From Curvibacter lanceolatus ATCC 14669 (lineage in GTDB: Bacteria; Pseudomonadota; Gammaproteobacteria; Burkholderiales; Burkholderiaceae_C): a stretch of DNA of 64,000 bases. The translations under genes and the position numbers were made by a program. The notes beneath the pieces are model-generated. The model had not been told where the DNA came from and ran no database searches. It saw nothing but the letters and a program-made list of their open reading frames with translations. The DNA lies in the NCBI RefSeq assembly GCF_000381265.1, contig NZ_KB906253.1:682001-746000 (forward strand), read 5' to 3'. Of this stretch, positions 33,258 through 41,849 are shown piece after piece; the first letter of the stretch is position 1; the number at the start of each line of letters is the position of its first letter.

Positions 33258-34838
33258 ATGTCCATGAGCAGCACCCCCAGCCAGTCCACCCCTTCCACCC
33301 CCTTGTCCAGCGGCTTTCCGCCGGCGCCGCAAGAGCTGGACCGCCTGATGGGCGCCCTGGGCGTGGCACCCAGCCAGTACCGCCAGGCCGGTGGCCTGCC
33401 GGTGCGCTCGCCCATCACCGGCGAGGTGATGGCCCAACTGCCTTTGCAACAGGCCGCCGATGTGGCGGCCGTGGTCGGCCAGGCCCAGCAAGCCTTTCTG
33501 GCCTGGCGTGAAACCCCGGCCCCGCGCCGCGGCGAGCTGGTGCGCCTGATCGGCGAAGAGCTGCGCACGCACAAGGCCTTGCTGGGCCAGCTGGTCACGC
33601 TTGAAGTGGGCAAAAGCCCCTCCGAAGGCGAGGGTGAGGTGCAGGAGATGATCGACATCTGCGACTTCGCAGTGGGCCTGTCGCGCCAGCTGCACGGCCT
33701 GACCATCGCCACCGAGCGCCCCGGCCACCGCATGATGGAAACCTGGCACCCGCTGGGCGTGTGCGGGGTGATTTCGGCCTTCAACTTCCCGGTGGCCGTG
33801 TGGTCCTGGAACGCGGCGCTGGCTTTGGTCTGTGGCAACGCGGTGGTCTGGAAGCCCTCTGAGAAAACCCCGCTGACCGCACTGGCCACCCAGGCCATCG
33901 TGCAGCGCGCCGTGGCCCGCTTCGGCGGCGCGCCTGAGGGCCTGCTGCCCTTGCTGCTGGGCGAGCGCGAGGTGGGCGCCGCCCTGGTGGACGACCTGCG
34001 CGTGGCCCTGGTGTCGGCCACCGGCTCCACCGCCATGGGCCGTGCCGTGGGCCCCAAGCTGGCCGCCCGCTTTGCCCGCGCCATCCTCGAGCTGGGGGGC
34101 AACAACGCCGCCATCGTGGCCCCCAGCGCCGACCTCGATCTGGCGCTGCGCGGCATCGCCTTCGCCGCCATGGGCACCGCCGGCCAGCGCTGCACCACGT
34201 TGCGCCGCCTGTTTGTGCACGATTCGGTTTATGAAGCCCTGGTGCCGCGCCTGATCAAGGCCTACGCCAGTGTGCGCGTGGGCGACCCGCGCGAAGACGG
34301 CGTGCTGGTGGGCCCGCTGATCGATGCGGCCGCCCTGGCGGCCATGCAGCAAGCCTTGCAACAGGCCCGTGCCTTGGGCGCCAAGGTGCACGGCGGCGAG
34401 CGTGTGCTGACCGAAGCGGGCGAGTCGGCCTGCTACGCCCGCCCGGCCTTGGTGGAAATGCCGGCCCAGAGCGGCCCGATGCTGCACGAAACCTTTGCCC
34501 CCATCCTGTACGTGCAGCGCTACACCGAGCTGGACGAGGCGATTGCGCTGAACAACGCGGTGGGGGCCGGCCTGTCGTCCTCGATTTTCACGCTGGACCT
34601 GCGCGAGGCCGAGCGCTTCATGTCAGCCGTGGGCTCGGACTGCGGCATTGCCAACGTCAACATCGGGCCCAGCGGCGCTGAAATCGGTGGCGCCTTTGGC
34701 GGCGAGAAGGAAACCGGCGGTGGTCGTGAGGCGGGCTCGGACAGCTGGAAGGCCTATATGCGCCGCGCCACCAACACCATCAACTACTCGCGTGAACTGC
34801 CCCTGGCTCAGGGCGTGAAGTTCGACGTGGAGGGGTGA
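33258..34838 (+). CDS. amaB: ALDH7-type aldehyde dehydrogenase, probable piperideine-6-carboxylate dehydrogenase
   Basis: A 526-residue NAD-dependent aldehyde dehydrogenase. Catalytic Cys312 lies in 'GTAGQRCTTLRR', general-base Glu278 in 'ILELGGNNAA', and oxyanion Asn176 in 'SAFNFPVAVWSWN'. The C-terminal 'NVNIGPSGAEIGGAFGGEKE' followed by 'TGGGREAGSDSWKAYMRR' is characteristic of ALDH7/AmaB, which converts piperideine-6-carboxylate (2-aminoadipate semialdehyde) to 2-aminoadipate in lysine and pipecolate catabolism. Assignment to the ALDH7 group is strong; the exact substrate is inferred. Its neighbours are an IclR regulator and an amine dehydrogenase operon, which would supply such an aldehyde/imine. 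Starts at 33258 or 33264 are equivalent. Confidence 0.88.
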   Translation: MSMSSTPSQSTPSTPLSSGFPPAPQELDRLMGALGVAPSQYRQAGGLPVRSPITGEVMAQLPLQQAADVAAVVGQAQQAFLAWRETPAPRRGELVRLIGEELRTHKALLGQLVTLEVGKSPSEGEGEVQEMIDICDFAVGLSRQLHGLTIATERPGHRMMETWHPLGVCGVISAFNFPVAVWSWNAALALVCGNAVVWKPSEKTPLTALATQAIVQRAVARFGGAPEGLLPLLLGEREVGAALVDDLRVALVSATGSTAMGRAVGPKLAARFARAILELGGNNAAIVAPSADLDLALRGIAFAAMGTAGQRCTTLRRLFVHDSVYEALVPRLIKAYASVRVGDPREDGVLVGPLIDAAALAAMQQALQQARALGAKVHGGERVLTEAGESACYARPALVEMPAQSGPMLHETFAPILYVQRYTELDEAIALNNAVGAGLSSSIFTLDLREAERFMSAVGSDCGIANVNIGPSGAEIGGAFGGEKETGGGREAGSDSWKAYMRRATNTINYSRELPLAQGVKFDVEG

Positions 34839-34888
34839 TCGCCTGGGCGACTGGCCTGGTGAGTCATCACGGGCCAGGTGGGCGAGAC

Positions 34889-34904
34889 AGGTCTGATGAG
34901 ACCT
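34889..34904. terminator. Hairpin between convergent aldehyde dehydrogenase and DUF2845 genes
   Basis: Perfect six-base arms AGGTCT/AGACCT with a GATG loop, overlapping the stop of the leftward DUF2845 gene. No T-tract on either side, so termination is plausible but weakly supported. Confidence 0.35.
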
Positions 34905-35226
34905 ATCGGGCCCGGTCGCCGTAACGCACTTCCTTGAGGGCGCCGCTCTCAAAGCGCAGCACGGTCATGAACTGCCCATAGCCCGGGTTGTAGAGCAGCT
35001 CTTCCACCTTTTCGCAGGGGGCAGCCGCATTCTGGGCCGGGGGGCGCGCCGGGTCGGCGGGCTTGCAGAAGCTGTCGGTGGCCAGGGGCTGGCCACATTT
35101 CTGCAGCACATCAAGCTTGCTCATGCCGAGCTGGGTGAAGTCGTTGCCGCATTTCAGTGACTGGGCTGCAGTCACCAGGGGCAGCGCAGCCATCAGTGCG
35201 CTGGCGAAAATGGCAGAGATTTTCAT
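34903..35226 (-). CDS. DUF2845 family periplasmic protein
   Basis: A 107-residue exported protein. A clear signal peptide ('MKISAIFASALMAALPLVTA', cleavage near AAQ) is followed by 'LKCGNDFTQLGMSKLDVLQK' and 'CGQPL', the CG...G.s..eV...CG.P pattern of DUF2845, and a C-terminal 'YNPGYGQFMTVLRFESGALK'. Two Cys pairs suggest disulfides in the periplasm. No function is established for the family. It is monocistronic. Confidence 0.82.
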   Translation of the reverse strand: MKISAIFASALMAALPLVTAAQSLKCGNDFTQLGMSKLDVLQKCGQPLATDSFCKPADPARPPAQNAAAPCEKVEELLYNPGYGQFMTVLRFESGALKEVRYGDRAR

Positions 35227-35293
35227 GGGTGGATTATCTGGGCCAGATCAGCAGGTATTCCGCGGCACGCCCTGCGAATTTAAAAGCGTTTTA

Positions 35294-35887
35294 TCAGGGG
35301 CGAACAATCGATTTATTCGATTTTTTGACCGTGTCACCCACCTTGAAACCCGGGTCGTTCTGAAACTCATAGCGCTGCGAGCTGTTGCCGTTGAATCGGG
35401 CGGTAACCACCCAGATCTTGTGGCTCTTGACCTTCTTCTCGACCTCGCGGCCCGCGTAGGCGCCACCCGCCGCACCGGCCACGGTGGCCAGGTCCTTGCC
35501 AAAGCCGCCCCCCACCTGGTGGCCCAGCACCGCACCGGCCACGCCGCCCGCGATCAGGCCCAAGGCGCTGCCTTCGCCCTCGCGCTCGATCTGGCTGACC
35601 GAGCTGACCGTGCCGCAATCGGGGCAGCCCGCCGGGCCTGCATGCTCGGGCGCTGTCACCGGCTGGCTGGCCTTGAGGGTGGCCAAGGCCTGGTCGTATT
35701 CGGTCTTGGCGTCGCGCTTGCATTGCATGCGGCTGTCGGCGCTGGTCTCGCTGGCGCAGATCTGCAAGTCTTGCTTGTAACGGTTCTTGGCTTGTTGTGC
35801 GTCGGCAGGTGCCTGGGGTTGGGCCTGGGCCGCAGAGGCCAAGGCCACGGCGCTCAACAAGAAGGGAAGCAGAAAGGATGGGCGCAT
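35294..35887 (-). CDS. Glycine-zipper 2TM-domain envelope protein
   Basis: A 197-residue protein with a signal peptide ending near 'AQAQP', a region with four conserved-looking cysteines, and a glycine-zipper segment 'ALGLIAGGVAGAVLGHQVGG' continuing 'GFGKDLATVAGAAGGAYAG' (about 108-147). This is the Rick_17kDa/SlyB-like domain that inserts into or spans the outer membrane region. The C-terminal 'FNGNSSQRYEFQNDPGFKVG' continues with 'DTVKK', a short beta domain typical of SlyB-like proteins. It probably contributes to envelope integrity. Confidence 0.82.
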   Translation of the reverse strand: MRPSFLLPFLLSAVALASAAQAQPQAPADAQQAKNRYKQDLQICASETSADSRMQCKRDAKTEYDQALATLKASQPVTAPEHAGPAGCPDCGTVSSVSQIEREGEGSALGLIAGGVAGAVLGHQVGGGFGKDLATVAGAAGGAYAGREVEKKVKSHKIWVVTARFNGNSSQRYEFQNDPGFKVGDTVKKSNKSIVRP

Positions 35888-35927
35888 GATGACCTCACAA
35901 AATGATTTGAATCTTACGCTTACATGC

Positions 35928-35955
35928 CTGTTACTATCAATTTGGAATGTAACAG
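35928..35955. promoter_or_regulatory. CTGTTAC-N14-GTAACAG inverted repeat upstream of the glycine-zipper gene
   Basis: Perfect seven-base arms separated by 14 AT-rich bases, 41-68 bases upstream of the start at 35887. The arms resemble the GTTAC/GTAAC pair upstream of the GGDEF-EAL gene, hinting at a shared regulator. Spacing differs between the two. Confidence 0.4.
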
Positions 35956-36064
35956 TAAGTATGTCTCGCGATCACATATCACCCGCCTGAACGCCTTGGC
36001 TGGGAATCCCTTCAGGCCCTGCAGGAATATCGGGATTCAAACCTTTTGCCGGTGGCTGAATCCG

Positions 36065-36994
36065 TCAAACTAGCCAGGGGTCCAGTTCCGGGTCGCCAAA
36101 CTCGGTCTGCAGAAACTCCAGAAAGGCCTGGACCTTGCGCGGCACATGCTTGCGCCCCGCGTAGCCCGCCCACACCTGCCAGCGCTCGCCAATCCACTGC
36201 GGCAGCACGCGCACCAAGGCGCCGCTGCGGATGTAGGGCTGGGCGTGCACCGACAGCATGCCGACCAGCCCCAGGCCTTGCAGCGCGGCGTGGTAGAGCG
36301 CTTCAGAGCTGTTGGAGTGAAATTTGGCCGGCCCGGGGCGGAACTCGAAGTGCTGGGGTTCGGCCGGGTCGATCGAGGCCAGCAAGAAGGCATGCGGTAA
36401 GTCCTTGCCAGTGGGAATCAGGCACTCGTGCCGCACCAGGTCCGCGGGGTGGTTGGGGGCCGGGTGGATCTTCAGGTATTGGGGCGACGCGCACAGAACC
36501 CCCGAGGTCATGCCCAGCTTGCGGGCCACAAAGTCCCCGTCCGACAGGCCGTTGCGCGAGAACAGCATGGTGATGTCTGACTCCAGGTCCGGCGACTCCA
36601 GCTGGCGTTCGGTGGTGTTGATCTCCACTTCGAGCTTGGGGTAGAGCCGCTGCAGGCGCGAGATGCGCGGGATCAACTGGGTGGCGGCAAAGTCCAATGA
36701 CGAGCGCACCTTCAACACCCCGCTGGGCAGGCGCCCGCTGGTGCTGACCTCGTCGTTGGCGGCATCGAGGGCGTCGATCACCGGGCGGATTCGGGCCGCG
36801 TAAACCTCGCCAGCCTCGGTCAGCGACAAGGTGCGCGTGGTGCGCTGAAGCAGCCGGGTGTTGAGGGTCTTCTCCAAGTCCTGGATCAGGCGCGTCACCT
36901 TGGCGGGCGAGGTGTCGAGTGACCGTGCAGCAGCGGCAAATCCGCCCAGGTCGATGACGGCCAGCAAGGCGCGCAAAGAGTCGAGTTGGTTCAT
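36065..36994 (-). CDS. LysR family transcriptional regulator
   Basis: A 309-residue LysR protein: N-terminal winged helix ('GGFAAAARSLDTSPAKVTRL', 'NTRLLQRTTRTLSLTEAG') and a periplasmic-binding-like effector domain from about residue 90. 'GVLKVRSSLDFAATQLIPRI' and the 'RALVRVLPQW'-like C-terminus belong to the CrgA/DsdC-like subgroup. It has no obvious divergent partner: the next gene leftward is a glycine-zipper gene in the same orientation and rightward another LysR, so its target cannot be inferred by position. Confidence 0.92.
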   Translation of the reverse strand: MNQLDSLRALLAVIDLGGFAAAARSLDTSPAKVTRLIQDLEKTLNTRLLQRTTRTLSLTEAGEVYAARIRPVIDALDAANDEVSTSGRLPSGVLKVRSSLDFAATQLIPRISRLQRLYPKLEVEINTTERQLESPDLESDITMLFSRNGLSDGDFVARKLGMTSGVLCASPQYLKIHPAPNHPADLVRHECLIPTGKDLPHAFLLASIDPAEPQHFEFRPGPAKFHSNSSEALYHAALQGLGLVGMLSVHAQPYIRSGALVRVLPQWIGERWQVWAGYAGRKHVPRKVQAFLEFLQTEFGDPELDPWLV

Positions 36995-37203
36995 GGCGAT
37001 CGGTGGTTGGCCGGCACCGGATCACCCAGGCCGCGGGCCTATTGTGGCTCAGCCCTTGTTGCCACGCAGCGCAGGCGCAGCGGCTTGCAGCACGGCATCC
37101 GGTGCGGCCTGAGGGGCTGAACTTCAGATGCTTGCGGCTGGGCACAGGGCTGAGGCCGAGCAGGCCCTTGCCCGTGACAGGGACGGCCTCTGCGCCGCGG
37201 GCC

Positions 37204-38115
37204 TCAACCCGGCCGGCCCAGCGCCTCCAGCAGATGCTCCAGAAAGGCCTTGGCGGCGCGGGGCAGGGTGCGGCCTGCCAGCGTCTGCACCTCGAAATGG
37301 CGTTCGTTCATTTCGCGGTCGCGCAAGGGGATGCCCACCACCTCGCCGCGCCGCAGGCGTTCGCGCAAGGCCAGTTCACCATTGAGGGTGATGCCGCCAC
37401 CCGAGCGCACAAAAGACAGGCAGGGGTCGAGCCGGTCGCATTCAAACACCGCCTCGAAATCCAGGCCCTGGCGGCTGCAGCTGATGTCGAACAGCTGGCG
37501 CAAGGTCGAGTCCGGCCCGGGCAGCGCCACGGCATGGCCCACCAACTGGGCCAGCGACAGCTGGCCGCGGCCGGCCAGCGGGTGCTCGGGGTGCAGCACG
37601 GCAATGATGGGCGAGGGGTGGCGCAGCGCCACGCTGATGCCACGCTCGGACACCGTGCTCACGGTGATGCCGATGTCCACCTCGCCCTGGCGCACTTTTT
37701 CGGGCACGTCGGCCTGCCGGCTCACCTGCAGGCCGAAGCGGATGCCCTGGTACTGGCGCTGAAAATCAACGATCAGGCCGGGCACGAACTCAGCAGCAAA
37801 GCCCTCGGTGCAGGCCAGTCGCACCACGCCGCTTTTCAGGCCGCGCAGCGACTGGATCTCGTCGGCCACCCGCTCGATGTCCTGCCAGGCACGGCGCGCA
37901 TGCGTGGCCAGCAACTCGCCCGCCGCATTGGGCACCATGCCGCGGGCGCGCCGCTCGAACAGCAGGGTGTCCAGCTCGGCCTCCAGCCGCGCGATGTGCC
38001 GGCTCACCGCCGAGGGCGCCACATTGAGGCGGGCTGCCGCCTCGGTCACCGAGCCGGTCTGCACCACCTCCAGAAAGTAGCGCAAGGAGGTGTCTTGCAG
38101 GGCTTGGTGGTTCAT
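37204..38115 (-). CDS. LysR family transcriptional regulator
   Basis: A 303-residue LysR regulator beginning 'MNHQALQDTSLRYFLEVVQT' with the helix-turn-helix 'GSVTEAAARLNVAPSAVSRH' and effector domain 'GVVRLACTEGFAAEFVPGLI'. It resembles the GbpR/CynR-like group. An alternative ATG 15 bases upstream (38130) is possible. It is divergent from a lipoprotein gene; an ATTG-N5-CAAT box in the gap could be its site. 88 bases of that leader separate the box from the regulator start. Confidence 0.92.
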   Translation of the reverse strand: MNHQALQDTSLRYFLEVVQTGSVTEAAARLNVAPSAVSRHIARLEAELDTLLFERRARGMVPNAAGELLATHARRAWQDIERVADEIQSLRGLKSGVVRLACTEGFAAEFVPGLIVDFQRQYQGIRFGLQVSRQADVPEKVRQGEVDIGITVSTVSERGISVALRHPSPIIAVLHPEHPLAGRGQLSLAQLVGHAVALPGPDSTLRQLFDISCSRQGLDFEAVFECDRLDPCLSFVRSGGGITLNGELALRERLRRGEVVGIPLRDREMNERHFEVQTLAGRTLPRAAKAFLEHLLEALGRPG

Positions 38116-38200
38116 GGCGGGACGGTTCATCGGATCACGGGGCGAAGTTCGGGGCAGGGGGCAAGCCTGACAGCTTGATCAGGCGCTTGCGATCAACAGA

Positions 38201-38213
38201 ATTGCAACTCAAT
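38201..38213. promoter_or_regulatory. LysR-type box ATTG-N5-CAAT
   Basis: A perfect four-base inverted pair with a five-base spacer within the gap between the divergent LysR and DUF2799 genes. It fits the T-N11-A class of LysR recognition boxes. Short enough to occur by chance. Confidence 0.4.
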
Positions 38214-38326
38214 GTATCTGATCTCCTATCATCGGCGCGGGGGGTGAGGCCTGACGGGGCTCGCACACACCGATACATCGATCGAGCCCAGCGGGCCGAG
38301 CAACCATCCTAGGAGGAGAAATACCC

Positions 38327-38884
38327 ATGAAGCATATGAAGCCCATGAAGAAGTTGATGTTTTGGCTGGCCATCGCGGCCTTGGGCCTGTTGGCCAGTTG
38401 CTCCACCATGAGCGTGGAAGAGTGCAAGCTGGCCCGCTGGAACGATGTGGGCCTGCGCGATGGCATGGCCGGCGAGCCGCTGTCCAAGCTCAACGACCTG
38501 TCCAAGGACTGTGCCGAAGCCAAGGTGGTGGTGGACACCCGGGCCTACATGGCCGGACGCGATCAAGGGCTGTACAGCTACTGCCAATTGCCCAATGCGA
38601 CCCGTCTGGGCTTGGACGGCAAGTACTACAACGGCGTCTGCCCGGCGGCCATCGATGGGGAGTTTCGACGCCGCGTCAACGTGGGGCGCGAGGTGCGCGA
38701 TTCGCGTGAACAGGTGCGCAGCCTGGACAACCGGCGCATTGATCTGGAAAACAAGCTGCGCAATGCCGGCAGCGATGACGCCCGCAAGAAGCTGCGTGAT
38801 GACCTGTCGGACAACGACCGCAACCTGCGCCGCGCCCGCGACCGGGTGCGCGACGCCGAATACAACCTGGACCGCGTGCGCTGA
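38327..38884 (+). CDS. DUF2799 family lipoprotein
   Basis: A 185-residue lipoprotein. The signal peptide has a lipobox 'LLAS-C' (Cys at 25), so the mature protein is lipid-anchored in the envelope. 'CKLARWNDVGLRDGMAGEPL', 'CQLPNATRLGLDGKYYNGVC' and the preceding 'RDQGLYSYC' match DUF2799. The last 65 residues are a highly charged coiled coil ('RRIDLENKLRNAGSDDARKK'). A perfect AGGAGG lies upstream of the ATG, predicting strong translation. No function is known. Confidence 0.88.
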   Translation: MKHMKPMKKLMFWLAIAALGLLASCSTMSVEECKLARWNDVGLRDGMAGEPLSKLNDLSKDCAEAKVVVDTRAYMAGRDQGLYSYCQLPNATRLGLDGKYYNGVCPAAIDGEFRRRVNVGREVRDSREQVRSLDNRRIDLENKLRNAGSDDARKKLRDDLSDNDRNLRRARDRVRDAEYNLDRVR

Positions 38885-39016
38885 GCCACGGCGCCATGGC
38901 GCCTGGTGGGTTGCGTAATTCGCAACGCAGGTTTGTTTGGATTGCCGTTGCTGGAAGATGCAGGCCTGCCTAACATGGCCTGGAACAACCCTTTCAAGTC
39001 GTCTGGAGCCTGTGCC

Positions 39017-40018
39017 ATGAAGCTGTCCTTTTCTCCTGTCCTGAACCGCCGTTCCACCCTGAACACCCTGGGCCTGGCGGCATGGGCCTTGTGTGCCGGC
39101 ATGGCGGGTGCTGAAGCGGTCTACCCCGCCCACCCGATCACGCTGGTGGTGCCTTTCCCACCGGGAGGCAGCACCGACGTGGTGGCGCGCGCCATTGCGC
39201 CCAAGCTGGGTGAGCGCCTGGGCGCCACCATCGTGGTCGACAACCGGCCTGGGGCGGGCACCGCCATCGGCGCGGCCTATGTGGCCAAGGCCGCCCCGGA
39301 CGGCTACACCTTGCTCATGGGCGCGGGCTCCACGCTCACGCTGAACCCCGCCGTGCGCAAGAACCTGCCCTATGACCCGGTCAAGAGCTTCGAGCCTGTC
39401 GGCATGATCACCCGGGCCGGCCTGGTGCTGCTGGCCAATGCCCAGTTGCCGGTGCAGAACCTGGCCGAGCTGAAGACCGCGATCAAAGTCGCGCCCGACA
39501 AGTATTCGTACGCCTCGTTTGGCGCCGGCACCAGCTCCCACTTCGTGGCAGAAATGGCCTTCTACGCCATGGGCCTCAAGGTCACCCACATCCCCTACAA
39601 GGGCAGCGCCCCCGCCATGACCGACCTGCTGGGCGGCCAGGTGCCGCTGGCCTTTGACACGGTCACGGCCACCTTGCCCCAGCTCAAGACCGGCAAGATC
39701 CGCGCCATCGCCGTGGCCTCGCCCAAGCGCCTGCCCACCTTGCCCAATGTGCCCACCTTTGCCGAGTCGGGCTACCCCGATGTGAAACTTGAATCCTGGC
39801 TCATGCTGCTGGCACCGCGCGGGGCCCCCGCACCGGTCAAGGCCAAGTTGCAAAAAGCGCTGAGCGACACCCTGGCCGACCCGGGCGTGCGCAAGGCGTT
39901 GAACGACCAGGGGCTGGAGCCCAGTTTCTCCACCGCGGCCGAGGCCAGTGCCCTGATCGAAACTGAACTGCCGCTGATGCGCGCCACCGCTGCACGCGCC
40001 AACATCCAGGCCGATTGA
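39017..40018 (+). CDS. TctC/Bug-family periplasmic tricarboxylate-type receptor
   Basis: A 333-residue Bug protein. A signal peptide (ending near 'MAGAEA') is followed by 'YPAHPITLVVPFPPGGSTDV', the conserved ligand-loop start, 'VVDNRPGAGTAIGAAYVAKA', 'PDGYTLLMG' and 'HIPYKGSAPAMTDLLGGQV'. These receptors bind carboxylates and related acids through backbone contacts and either feed TctAB transporters or act as sensors. No TctAB genes are in this window. It lies 37 bases upstream of an amidase gene, suggesting that it captures an amide or its acid. ATG 39017 begins the signal peptide. Confidence 0.93.
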   Translation: MKLSFSPVLNRRSTLNTLGLAAWALCAGMAGAEAVYPAHPITLVVPFPPGGSTDVVARAIAPKLGERLGATIVVDNRPGAGTAIGAAYVAKAAPDGYTLLMGAGSTLTLNPAVRKNLPYDPVKSFEPVGMITRAGLVLLANAQLPVQNLAELKTAIKVAPDKYSYASFGAGTSSHFVAEMAFYAMGLKVTHIPYKGSAPAMTDLLGGQVPLAFDTVTATLPQLKTGKIRAIAVASPKRLPTLPNVPTFAESGYPDVKLESWLMLLAPRGAPAPVKAKLQKALSDTLADPGVRKALNDQGLEPSFSTAAEASALIETELPLMRATAARANIQAD

Positions 40019-40055
40019 GGCCTCTGTCCGTTGTTCACGACCTGGACCCCTGCCC

Positions 40056-41597
40056 ATGACCGCATCTTCTTCTGCTGACCTTGTCACCCGCTCTGCCGTC
40101 GAATTGCGCGAGCTGATCGCGCAACGCCAGATATCGCCCGTCGAACTGCTCGAGGCCTGCATCGAGCGCATCGAGACCGTCAACCCCAGCATCAACGCCG
40201 TCACCGCCAAGTGCTATGACCGCGCCCGGGTCGAGGCCCGCGCGGCCGAGCAGGCCGTGCTGCGCGGCGAGCCCCTGGGCCTGTTGCACGGCCTGCCCCT
40301 GGGCGTGAAGGATCTGGAGCCCACGGCCGGGCTGCTGAGCACCTTCGGTTCGCCCAACTACCGCAACAACATTCCAGCGCAAGACATCGAGTTGGTGGCC
40401 CGGCTGCGCCGTGCCGGCGCCATCGTTGCCGGCAAGACCAATGTGCCCGAGATGGGGGCCGGCGCCAATTCGCGCAACCCGGTGTGGGGCGCCACGGGCA
40501 ACCCCTTCAACCCGCAGCTGAATGCGGGTGGGTCCTCCGGTGGCTCGGCCGCTGCCCTGGCCACCGACATGCTGCCGGTATGCACCGGCTCGGACACCGG
40601 GGGCTCGTTGCGCATCCCCGCGGCCAAGTGCGGTGTGGTGGGCCTGCGCCCCTCGCCCGGCGTGGTGCCCAGCGTGCGCAAGCTGCTGGGCTGGACACCG
40701 ATCTCGGTGGTCGGCCCCATGGGGCGCACGGTGGACGATGCCTGCCTGCAGATGGCGGCCTCGGCCGGCATGCACCCGGGCGATCCGCTGAGCTACCCGC
40801 TCGACCCCTTGAGTTTTCTGCGCCCCACTATGGGCGATCTGGGCCGCCTGCGCGTGGCCTACAGCACCGACCTGGGCTCGTGCGATGTGGACCCGGTCAT
40901 CCGCGCCACCTTCCTGGCCAAGATCGAGGCCATGCGACACCTGTTTGCCCGCTGCGACGAGGTGAACCTGGAGCTGGGCGATGTGCACCGCTGCTTTGAC
41001 GTGCTGCGCGCCGAGGCCTTTGTGGCCGGCACGCGTGAGGCCTACGAGCGCGACCCCGCCAGCCTGGGCCCCAACCCGCGCGCCAACTATGAGATCGGCA
41101 TGCGCATGAGCCTGCTCGACAGCGCCTGGGCCCAGGCCGAGCAGACCCGCATCCTGAACCGCTTCCAGGCCGTGTACGCCGACTACGACCTGCTGCTCAC
41201 GCCCACCACGCCGGTGTCGCCCTTCCCCTGGACGCTGCCGCACGCGGACATGATCGATGGCAAGGCCCAGGCCAACTACTACCGCTGGCTGGCCCTGACC
41301 TATGTGATCACCCTCACCACCCACCCGGCCATCAGCCTGCCTTGCGGCACCGACCCGATGGGCATGCCCTTCGGGCTGCAGGTGGTGGGCCGTTTCCGCG
41401 GTGATCTGGCGCTGCTCTCGGCCTCGCGTGCCCTGGAGCAGGCCTTTGCGGGCTCGCCCGTGCTGCGCCGCCCGCTGCCCGATCTGGCCGCGCTCAAGCC
41501 GCCGGTGCCCGCGCTGGACAGCATCGTGACGCACCCGCCCCAGGTGCCGCACACGGCCGAAGCGGGCCGGTCTGGCGCGGCGCAGTCAGTGGTCTGA
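40056..41597 (+). CDS. Amidase-signature family amidase
   Basis: A 513-residue amidase with the Ser-cisSer-Lys triad: Lys85 in 'LGVKDLE', Ser160 in 'NAGGSSGGSAAALAT' and nucleophile Ser184 in 'GSDTGGSLRIPAAKCG'. It hydrolyses carboxamides to acid and ammonia; members include GatA-like, aryl-acid and urethane amidases. The C-terminal extension (about 475-513) is unremarkable. No signal peptide, so it is cytosolic. Co-transcription with the Bug receptor upstream suggests it processes the imported amide. Confidence 0.93.
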   Translation: MTASSSADLVTRSAVELRELIAQRQISPVELLEACIERIETVNPSINAVTAKCYDRARVEARAAEQAVLRGEPLGLLHGLPLGVKDLEPTAGLLSTFGSPNYRNNIPAQDIELVARLRRAGAIVAGKTNVPEMGAGANSRNPVWGATGNPFNPQLNAGGSSGGSAAALATDMLPVCTGSDTGGSLRIPAAKCGVVGLRPSPGVVPSVRKLLGWTPISVVGPMGRTVDDACLQMAASAGMHPGDPLSYPLDPLSFLRPTMGDLGRLRVAYSTDLGSCDVDPVIRATFLAKIEAMRHLFARCDEVNLELGDVHRCFDVLRAEAFVAGTREAYERDPASLGPNPRANYEIGMRMSLLDSAWAQAEQTRILNRFQAVYADYDLLLTPTTPVSPFPWTLPHADMIDGKAQANYYRWLALTYVITLTTHPAISLPCGTDPMGMPFGLQVVGRFRGDLALLSASRALEQAFAGSPVLRRPLPDLAALKPPVPALDSIVTHPPQVPHTAEAGRSGAAQSVV

Positions 41598-41792
41598 GGC
41601 AGGCCGGAGTTGCTCAGCCTGGGTTTTTCCGTCATGTCGAGCATGGCATTCGATGGCTTGCCTGGTTTCTGGCTAAAATCGCAAAAACCCGGGGCTGGCT
41701 TGGCATCGCACAGCACCTTGCTTTTGTTTGCACCTACCTTTTTTTCATCCGCTAAATAGCCAAGTCATTTTCCTGTCGGGAATTCTGGTGGA

Positions 41793-41815
41793 AATGGGCG
41801 CACGATGCGCCCATT
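41793..41815. promoter_or_regulatory. Strong hairpin or operator at the LuxR-gene leader
   Basis: Perfect ten-base complementary arms (core ATGGGCGCA / TGCGCCCAT) around a three-base CGA loop. It overlaps an in-frame ATG at 41805 and lies 35 bases before the ATG at 41850. It can act as a DNA palindrome for a dimeric regulator or as an RNA stem-loop in the leader. Confidence 0.55.
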
Positions 41816-41849
41816 CCCAATTTCAAAGCGGCATTTCATTCGATTGCAC

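Noticed and set aside
38309-40210. A 633-codon minus-strand frame
   Set aside because: Shadow of the DUF2799 and Bug genes, which have signal peptides, ribosome sites and family motifs.
40035-41552. A 505-codon minus-strand frame
   Set aside because: Antisense to the amidase with its catalytic triad; composition is His/Gly/Gln-rich, typical of GC-shadow frames.
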